From positions 1 to 64,000 of the forward strand of contig JASAND010013091.1 in assembly GCA_030248195.1 (NCBI GenBank): 64,000 bases of DNA, written 5' to 3'. The position numbers and the translations under genes were made by a program. Below the pieces are notes generated by a model. That model was not told where the DNA came from, made no database searches, and worked only from the letters and a program-made list of their open reading frames with translations. This document shows positions 53,471 through 61,800 of the stretch, piece by piece. The number at the start of each line of letters is the position of its first letter. Positions within the stretch are counted from its first letter, which is position 1. This DNA comes from Trissonchulus latispiculum (taxonomy: Eukaryota > Nematoda > Enoplea > Enoplida > Ironidae).

Positions 53471-54763
53471 TCTTCCTTTCCTCCATCATATTATTCTTTT
53501 AACTCTAAACTAAATTCCTTCTATCACTAGATTATCTTAATTACAACTGCCTAACTCGGCGTTGTCCTTCGGCGTCAGCCTAACTCGGCTTCGGCCCATG
53601 CTCCTCCTAACTCGGCGAGCATCTTTCATTATTCCTTTACTATTCGTCTTGTCCCTCTTTCTTAAAGTCAGAAATGAATAAAAATATTGGTTATCACTTT
53701 AATTCTTTCCGTCTCACGTTATTCCAAACAATTCACAAAATGTTACAAGAATTATCAATAGTCAAATCAATATTAACATCAATTCCGTACATAACAACTC
53801 TCTATGATCCATTAGCTCAAAATTCTGTTTTAACTCATTCCTTCATCTTTTATCTCTATTTTCCAAAGGATAACCGATAACAGTATATACATACAACACC
53901 GCACACTATTAACATAGTAGACTATAGGATACTAATCTCTACATCCTTCTCGTATCTGCAATTATTAAACCATTTTTTATAGAAATATGATTCCCTCAAT
54001 TAGTTTGTCAACGAACTAGATTATGCCCGACTTTACCAACGATCTTCATTTTGAATGCAATTGATCCCGGCTGTAATCATACATATAAAATGACAGTGTT
54101 AATACTATACACATTAATCCGACGTAATAAAAACAATATACACAAATCACTAAACCTATACACAGTGCAAGGATTCCTAGGTACTAACCGTTTAGTGATA
54201 CAGTAAGACAATCATGACATAAACACGCAATACAACAAAAGAATCATTAACATACATGCATCATTTTCCAGTTAACTATTAGTAATTTCATTTTCTTTAG
54301 TGTATAAGATTCCAAACCAGGAGACTCTCTAAACATGAGGTTAAATACTTCATCTCTTCCTATTTACATTACTTTGCCAGAACGATCCGTTCACCCACCA
54401 AAACCACAATTAGGATATACTACAAATACTAGTACTGATTCACAAACATGATTCACAATATACATGTACAAATATAGTTACAATATACAATTAGGCATTC
54501 TTTTACAGCTATCTATTTCAATTAGCAATATTTTTAGTAATTTTGATATATTGATAACTTCAATTATACTTCAATACCCATATACAAACTAACAATTATA
54601 TACAAACTACAGTAGACAGTTAACACTCATGAAAATTTTTTTGGATTTTTTAAATATGCCCCTTTTTTTGTATTTTTCTGTTAACTTATTCTTTTTAGAC
54701 TTTTTCTTAAAATCTTCAACTCTTATTTACATTATCGTCCAATCATATCATGGGGGACACTGT
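53471..54763. other. AT-rich non-coding region downstream of the third ORF
   Basis: Three CCTAACTCGGC words lie at about 53548-53620; the remainder is AT-rich without gene or clear repeat. A likely 3' UTR of the ORF ending at 54764. No obvious poly(A) signal can be singled out in such AT-rich DNA. Confidence 0.5.
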
Positions 54764-56074
54764 TTATCGATCATAGGGATCATAGGTGAGGATTTCATGT
54801 AGATAATCCTCCATGTACTCTTCTTCGAGAGGGGATTCCAATTCCCGCTCATCAACGGATTCCCGGAGGGCGCGGGCTTTCTCATGGGCAATTATTTTCA
54901 ATTCCCCAATCTGTCTCCAATACTCGATCACAGGAATGATTCCTGCGTCGAGACAGCTATCCAGAGCTCTTAATTCCCGCTGAATGTAGGCGGGCACATC
55001 ATCTCGCCATTCCTCAGGGAGGAGGGGGGCTTTGATATCCAAGGGGGGAAGGGGATCCAGGTCAGGGTCGAGCTCTCCGGGAGCAAGACGATATAGATCC
55101 TCCTGGGTAGGCTCATTCGGCTCTAGGAGTGCATTGAGCCGGGTCATCAAGGGATCGTCCGGAAGGTCATCCCCATCTGGCGTCCGGACCTGGGTGCTGT
55201 TTTCGTTTCCAGTGCTGTTATTCCTTTCCTCATTCCTTTCCTCCTCAGCAAAAAATGGGTAGTTTTCCGACTGGGGGGAGGAAGGTACAGAAGTTGTGGG
55301 CGTTTCAGTGGGCGGTCCATTGGGGCGGTGTAGGGTCGGATAAGGGGCGTAACGACCGTAGGGAGGGTCAGGATAGAGCGGGCGCTCTACCCGGAATCGA
55401 GGGTGATTGATGATGAGAATAATTTCCTCTCTGAGATCTTCTAATTTCCGGAGGAGGAGGGCCTTATCCGCCATAGTATTTCTCTCCAGATTAATCTGAA
55501 TCAAAAAATTTCGGAACGCGGATTGTATTTCGTCATGCGGAGTCATGCCAGGCGTGGGCCTGATGGCATTCTCAAACTGAATTTGAGTGTCCCTGAGCCG
55601 GAGACCGGCTTGATCCATGCTGGATTTATAATGCGGGTGTTGTGCCGCGGCAGGGTATTTCTTCAGTTCAGAGTACATCTGTAGGAGATGATCCACCCTG
55701 TAGTATTCCGGTGTGTGGAATGGGTGGTCATTTAGATCCCGCAGCTGAGTATATTTCCCCACGGAATGGGGGACCTGGACAGGGCAATTTGTGGCAGCTT
55801 TGGGCTCCCCGAATCCAGCAAATGGCGTATTGCATTGTGGACAAACGTCCACCGTAGGCACGATGGGGGCCACGGTAATCGGGCGGAATCCCACAAAGGG
55901 GACATTGGGACGGGGCACAGGGGCCCTGTGTCTGATCGGTTGACCAGCCAAGCATGGGGTAGGGACTCGAAGTCCCGGTAATGCCATAGGGTTTCTGAAG
56001 GCTGGATTCTGCCCAGCGGCCATAAGCGGGGAATACGATCTGGGCACAGATGAATCGCTGGAATTGCCAGACAT
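54764..56074 (-). CDS. Pro-rich protein with acidic C-terminus, third ORF of the virus-like element
   Basis: 436 aa, not recognised. Residues 1-70 are Pro/Ser-rich. A CPQC...C short Cys cluster lies at about 78-103. The middle (about 110-225) is predicted helical with charged heptad-like stretches (ALLLRKLEDLREEIILI). Residues 225-270 are Pro-rich, and from about 275 to the end the protein is Glu/Asp-rich with DPL and LPP repeats. This layout (disordered, helical, acidic) is seen in viral phosphoproteins, but that is analogy only. The ATG lies 14 nt downstream of a good 3' splice site. GC content is higher than the flanks. Downstream of the NADAR ORF, same strand. Confidence 0.7.
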   Translation of the reverse strand: MSGNSSDSSVPRSYSPLMAAGQNPAFRNPMALPGLRVPTPCLAGQPIRHRAPVPRPNVPFVGFRPITVAPIVPTVDVCPQCNTPFAGFGEPKAATNCPVQVPHSVGKYTQLRDLNDHPFHTPEYYRVDHLLQMYSELKKYPAAAQHPHYKSSMDQAGLRLRDTQIQFENAIRPTPGMTPHDEIQSAFRNFLIQINLERNTMADKALLLRKLEDLREEIILIINHPRFRVERPLYPDPPYGRYAPYPTLHRPNGPPTETPTTSVPSSPQSENYPFFAEEERNEERNNSTGNENSTQVRTPDGDDLPDDPLMTRLNALLEPNEPTQEDLYRLAPGELDPDLDPLPPLDIKAPLLPEEWRDDVPAYIQRELRALDSCLDAGIIPVIEYWRQIGELKIIAHEKARALRESVDERELESPLEEEYMEDYLHEILTYDPYDR

Positions 56075-56088
56075 TCTTTCTTCAGTTC

Positions 56089-56100
56089 CTAAAATTAAGT
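56089..56100 (-). other. 3' splice site 14 nt before the third ORF
   Basis: Minus strand ACTTAATTTTAG followed by GAACTGAAGAAAG and the ATG. The AG and polypyrimidine/AT tract fit a 3' splice site, and no donor is identifiable. Confidence 0.45.
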
Positions 56101-56450
56101 CACCACATGAAAGTTTGGACCAATTAATAATATCGACTGCTTCATCTGGCGTTGTGCATGCGTCCGGACGTAACTGCTCAATAACATAGCGTGTTGGAGT
56201 TTAGCAGTAGGTTATCACTGGAGGTAGATATGATTGGCGATTGATAACTATCAATTTTTATTTCATCACCTTTTTGTCGATAACTATCGATTAAATTATC
56301 TCTAAAGTGGAATAACTATTCCAATTACCGATGCAAGATTACATAATTCGCCGTATACAATCAAGTATAATACATAAAGCATGCAACATACAGATATTCA
56401 TGCACAACATATAAATTATATACACAAAATCACAGCCATAGTCCTGGCTT
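56101..56450. other. Spacer between second and third ORF with paired GATAAC motifs
   Basis: Contains TTGATAACTATCAA (56239-56252) and TCGATAACTATCGA (56278-56291), two similar 6+2+6 inverted motifs 39 bp apart start to start. The remainder is AT-rich. They may be protein-binding sites; no factor can be assigned. Confidence 0.5.
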
Positions 56451-58055
56451 TCAATAGTATCTGGATCGCTTCTGAGCCGGGGGGCGTCGCTGATGAGGGG
56501 GGTAAAGCGACAGATTCATCAGATTAGGCAGGGGGGGTGAATCCCTCTGCTGCGGGAAATGAACGCGCCTGTCGGGTTCAGGCGCTCTTCGGGGGACATG
56601 GGGACGACTGGAAGTGTCCCGATTTCGAGGAGAGACGCTCCGGCGTCGTTTGGCCTGGGAGTAGCGCCGCGACTGAGAATAGTCCTGTCGTCGGCTAGGA
56701 GGGGAGCTGTTCCGCTTCTTTTGCTGACATTCAGAACAGACTGACGACTGAGTATCAGGAGGGGAGGGATGTCGTGGTTTGAAAATGGGAGAGTCCTTAT
56801 GCGGCCTTTTCTGCTTGTAAGTGGCAAATGGCTGCCACTTTGAAGAGGGAGGGGTGAAGGCCTCCTTCACTCGCTGATGCGTTTCAGGCGCGAGGATGAA
56901 GGTCTGCTCGGTCGGGATTGCGACCGGATCTTGAGGTTTGAAGTGGGTACCATCCGATCTGATGGTATAGCAACCCCAGATTAATGAGGCCCAGGCAGGG
57001 TCACCCTTCATGATTTTGGTCGGGTTCGCAGAGGCAGGCACGTAAACGATGGTCGGGAAGGCCCGGACCATAGGGAAGGGCTCCTGGTATTTGGGCCCAT
57101 TTCCTAAAGCTTCAGATAGCCTTTGAGCCTCCAGTTGGTAGATTGGTCCCAATCTTTCCTTCTCTCGAACTTCCTTGACGACGCTAATCTCCGGAACCAC
57201 AAAGATCTTGGTCAGGATCGGAGAATAAATGGCGATGGCCACACGGTAGCATCGGGCGGGCGTGGCCATCATGATAGGCAATAGGAGTGGATCAGAGCAT
57301 CCAGACTGCTCTTTGATAATATCAATAATCTGGTTGTTGCGAAGGGCGCAACCGCCAATCACAACAACTCTGGGAGTGGCCGGGTAGAGTCCCTCCGGGT
57401 CTTTGTAATACACCCGGTAGAACTCAAGCAATTGGCCCATGAAGTTGGTGGCCTGATGTTCCTCAGCCTTTTCAATGGCCCACAAATCAGCTCCTTCTTT
57501 TGAGGAGCGAAACTCCTCACAGCGGAGCTCAAGAAGCTCCTCTCCGATGCCCCAAAATCTATCACCTGTGGCTTCCATCAGGCGTCGATTTCCAGTTTCC
57601 ATTAATTCCCTCTGGAAAAAGGGAATTGAATACTTAGACAGGAGAACACCTGCCATGACCAATACCTTGAATGGGAGGTGGGTGTTAGGGTACGGGAGGA
57701 GACACCCCAGCCGTACATTGTCCTTGGCTAATTTCTTGGCCTCCGAGGGCCTCTCATGACGGAGGACCAATTTCCCGATCTTGAAGGCGCCAGCCAGGTC
57801 TGCAATGACCGACTGATAATGATTCTCGGCCGTTAGGCCGCTTTTTCTCAGATGTCGGATTTGAATCTGCTGGTGGTTGGCATCCTTTTCAGGGTGGCGC
57901 GCGAAATTCGAGAGGGTTTTAAATTCCTCCGAGTCACTTCTAAACCAAAGGAAGTCGCCAGGGCGGTCAGGTCTGTAGGGCAGTTGAAATACCCTAAGCT
58001 TCTTGAGCTGATCGATAGCACTCTGGTGCAGCTGAGCCTGGCTGAGATGATTCAT
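56451..58055 (-). CDS. NADAR-domain protein with basic Ser/Arg tail, second ORF of the virus-like element
   Basis: The start is set at the Met directly after a 3' splice site (534 aa); the frame itself is open 40 codons further up. Residues about 36-200 match the NADAR/YbiA family: F-x-x-L-S-N-F near 45-51, T-A-E-N-H-Y-Q near 75-81 (family E-H-Y-Y-Q), S-E-A-K-K-L-A-K near 104, and M-E-T-G-N-R-R-L-M-E-A...D-R-F-W-G-I-G ending near 171. NADAR enzymes cleave ADP-ribose-type N-glycosidic bonds, including ADP-ribosylated guanine. The middle (about 235-400) is not recognised. The C-terminal 110 residues are Arg/Ser/Pro-rich with one CSEC pair, suitable for binding nucleic acid. It could be structural as well as enzymatic. 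Confidence 0.78.
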   Translation of the reverse strand: MNHLSQAQLHQSAIDQLKKLRVFQLPYRPDRPGDFLWFRSDSEEFKTLSNFARHPEKDANHQQIQIRHLRKSGLTAENHYQSVIADLAGAFKIGKLVLRHERPSEAKKLAKDNVRLGCLLPYPNTHLPFKVLVMAGVLLSKYSIPFFQRELMETGNRRLMEATGDRFWGIGEELLELRCEEFRSSKEGADLWAIEKAEEHQATNFMGQLLEFYRVYYKDPEGLYPATPRVVVIGGCALRNNQIIDIIKEQSGCSDPLLLPIMMATPARCYRVAIAIYSPILTKIFVVPEISVVKEVREKERLGPIYQLEAQRLSEALGNGPKYQEPFPMVRAFPTIVYVPASANPTKIMKGDPAWASLIWGCYTIRSDGTHFKPQDPVAIPTEQTFILAPETHQRVKEAFTPPSSKWQPFATYKQKRPHKDSPIFKPRHPSPPDTQSSVCSECQQKKRNSSPPSRRQDYSQSRRYSQAKRRRSVSPRNRDTSSRPHVPRRAPEPDRRVHFPQQRDSPPLPNLMNLSLYPPHQRRPPAQKRSRYY

Positions 58056-58070
58056 CTGAAAACAAAGGAT
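58056..58070 (-). other. 3' splice site immediately before the NADAR ORF
   Basis: On the minus strand CTAATCCTTTGTTTTCAG abuts the ATG at 58055. The pyrimidine tract, AG and an upstream ACTAAT branch-like word are well formed, so a spliced transcript could start translation at this Met. Confidence 0.55.
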
Positions 58071-58175
58071 TAGTTTAACTTTCTGATATAGCACATAGTG
58101 GTATCTACCCTGTTGTGCGTTACAAAACAAGTGAGGTGATCGGGTGGGGATTAAATGCTTCTGTGGTATTCCCAC

Positions 58176-58843
58176 GGTCAGTGGATCCAGCTGTTATGAT
58201 TTACCAACTACACGTTGGGGCTTCCAAATCTACTATGATAATACATAAGAAATTACCTATTTACATCATTGATCTTAATAATGGTTGAACAATTATAATA
58301 ACATATATACAACATGCAAATATTATACTGTGGTGTGAAACGGAGGGAGTGACTCTCTCCCCTGGCAACTCTGACTTACATTACTTGACTAATTCATAAA
58401 TAAGCAATTTCATGCACATGCAAGACAATTATAGCTTAATTTCTTTCACAATTCTGACTCTCGTTATTTTAACCAATTCTTAGTTAACACAGAACGTATC
58501 CATATACAAAATTCTGACATTTACATCCCTTTTTTGTATTATTTTTATTTTATTTTAAGAGCTTTATGTTTCTTTTTATGTGCTTTTCTTTGTTATCAGA
58601 TGGGAACGAAATTGAGGATATAGTTACTTATGAAAATTCTTAGACAATATTTTTATTTGCGTATAATAATTTGTAAATGCTCGTTTTTGATTGCACGTTA
58701 TGTTGTACTTTTTAGACCAAAATCAGTATTGAAATTAAATCTCTTACAGATAAAACCTAACAACATTCTTTTATTTCCTCAATCCTTCGTTCCCGGGGCA
58801 AGAACTTGTATTGAGTTCTCCCCCATATATACAATTATTAATA
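58176..58843. other. Non-coding spacer between first and second ORF
   Basis: AT-rich, without a gene. Poly-T-rich on the plus strand at 58530-58590. No repeat recognised. Confidence 0.55.
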
Positions 58844-61800
58844 CTAATATTCTGGGGAGGCAGGCTCTTCTGGCTCCTGAGACCATGGGGCTCCGGATCG
58901 ATTACGAGTTCGTTCTCGAGCTTGTGGGTTTGATTGGGGGTTAGTTGTCCGTTCTTCCGAATAGTGTTGCGTCGTTAACGTGTCCCGGGGTGGATATCTG
59001 GAACCCTCGCGCGGGATTGAGTAGTCCAGGGGCATGTGATCGTCTTCCTCATTAAGGTATCCTCCTCCGAACCCGGGGGGTACATTTATTCCGCATTCAG
59101 CGGCTCGACGCCTGTAACTTCTTTGTTCTGTAGTAGCGGTTGTCCGCGGGACACGGGGTTGATCGACCGTAGGTGGAGTAGGATGATTAGGATGTGATGC
59201 TTGTTGACTTTCCCTGGGCAAATATCGTTCCCCTATTAATGCAGAGCGGTACAGGTCATGCAGGCTTTTGGCTTTATCTGGGTACATGGCTGTTCGATCA
59301 CGAATTTCATTTCTTAACCCGGCAATAAAAAGTAAGCTGAGATAGGTATCGACAGATTTGGCAGTTATTCGTTCAGGGTATACTTGTCCAGCATAGGCGA
59401 GCAACCGTTGGTAGAAATTATCCACTGACTCGTTTTCCCTTTGTGAAATTGTACTCAACAAGTCTCTCCATGCGCGAAAATCCTCAGGAGATTGAGTAGT
59501 TCTATCGGCAAGTCTTGGTGTTACGGTTGCAGCAGGTCCCGACAGAGCCTGTGACGTAGAAGCTCTCAACCGGGTTGATGGGCCTGGTCTGTCCTTATAG
59601 AGATCCTCTTCAACTGAGAGAGCCATAAGATACAATTCATCTAATCGACCGGTAGAGATGGGCATTTGAAGGCGTATTTCTCTTTGAAGTCCAACAACAA
59701 AAATTCTTCCCATATTTATCATAGTTGATTCTGAGTTAATGCAATCACCATAGACATTATCGGCATATTCACGAACTCTATGATAATATTGCTTTATGGT
59801 TTCTAACTCACCTTGCTTAACTGGAGATATAGAAGACGTCGACGGGTACGTTTTAGAAGGTCGAGGGGAGCGGGCTCTAGCTCCTTGGGAAGCGTCTGTT
59901 TTAACATTCGATGTGTGATGTGGTGGGGCAGGAGGGGCCAGGATCTGCCTTCTGAGATCTCTGGAGATCATTTCCGATACTCTATGTGTGGTTGTTAAGG
60001 GAATTGAGTATGCCGCAGAAGGGGGGGTGAGGTGTATTTTCAGCTGTTTTGTAGGCAGGCAGAATTCAAAAGAACCACTGAATTTAGCCAGCACATCGAT
60101 GCCTAGTAACATTGCCTGTGGTAACTGAGGGCTAACTAAAATAGCGTGAGGGATCGGTGGGTGGTTAGGACATCCTGGGAAGGAGATAGCTGTTTCGAGT
60201 TTCTTGGTGATATTCAATTGGTGTCCGGTGGCTGAGGAACTTTGTCGTGGACGCTCTAAATCCGTTAAGGGGAAGTTGTGCCTTTGAGCCATTTCTTCGG
60301 ACATCACAGTAATACTGGCCCCTGTATCAAGGACTGCTTCAATGGTAATTCCGAGAATGGATATGTCAATACAGGGTATAGGTAGGATTGTGGGAGTAGT
60401 TCTATGTGAGTAGTCAACTTCATCCATCAGGCACCAGATCCTATCTCTTCTGCCAGTAGATGAGTCTCTGGATCGATTACCTTGATATGGCGGTGGAGTT
60501 AAGGCTCGGGCTCCAGCTCTTCCAGCATCAGGACTTGCGGCGCGCAATGGTGGGCTTTCTCGTTCGTATGATCCAGCTCTATATTGGTAAAGTTGATGAA
60601 AGGGTTCATCTCCTTGATGGTCTTCTTCTGGTCCAGATAATAATGGTCTTCTGGGTCTGATGGGGTTGGGGTATCCTGATTCTGGAGAATAAGGTGGGTA
60701 AGGCGGTAATGGTTCCAAGGGAATGTCTTCAAATCGTAGTTGTCCTCTTCCAGATGGGTATGCGCAGGAACGAGGTCTAGCTCCTTTAGCTCTACCTTCT
60801 GTGACAGAGTGTATTGGATGTAAAGGTCCTTCCAGTAGGGGTGACCTACTGCGCAATTCAGATGGGCTAGAACTAGCGGGGGGTGAAGTTGGGGGAGAGG
60901 TTGGAATTCTTTGGGTTCCTGTTCCCAATTTACTCAATCTTTGTCCTAAACCAAAACATGATCCACGTATTCGGTTTAGAAGGTTAGTTCTGAATTCAGC
61001 CATACATGGGGAGAACCAAATGGTAATAATCACTCCTATCACAATCAGGATGAGGATAATAATGAATCCTGTCCAAACGTTCATATTGAGCGGGTGGATG
61101 ACGAGTGGTGCGGTACGATGATGCTTTTCTAATAGTTTCTTCACCGCTTTGTTTTCATATTCTGCTCTTTCCAAATCGGTGAATTGGATGGGGACTACAC
61201 CTAATTCAGGAGCTTCAAAGGGGACTCTGTAAGTAATGAGAGGTGCAGAGTATTGTACAACCTCTATTGCACTGGTTAGCACCAAGTCGCCAACTATGAT
61301 GTGGTTGTAGGATCCGTGTTCTAACCATATCACACCGTTGCTGGGCACTGCAATTGTTTCTCCGCGTGACACATGTTGTAATTGTGGAGTTTGAGTTAAC
61401 ATAATTTCGGAATGACTAGTTCTGATCAGTACTCCTGCTGGAGTAGAAGCAAAATCTGTGTCAGGGGTCAGAACTTTCACCATCATCTGTTGTCTGCAGT
61501 TAGCGGAGTCAATGGGTGTAGCTGAAACAATGGCTTTGAGACAGGCGGATTGGGGAGTTGAAATCAACGCTTCAGGTCCACAAACCCACAGTCCGGGTGA
61601 AGATTGGCATTGTTCAAGCTTAATTTCGGAGAACTCAGAGCTATGATGGGTAACTTCGTGTCTGACAAAACGAGGAACTGGAGCCTTCATTTGAGCATGA
61701 TTTGAAGGATCATTGTATCCAACATTGCTAACTTCATAAATGGGTGCCACATCTTCTCTCGTGGGGGTGGGTATTTCCATGATAAACCCAAATAATAATT

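Noticed and set aside
59813..61121. Plus-strand ORFs within the polyprotein region
   Set aside because: Shadows of the much longer, domain-bearing minus-strand ORF.
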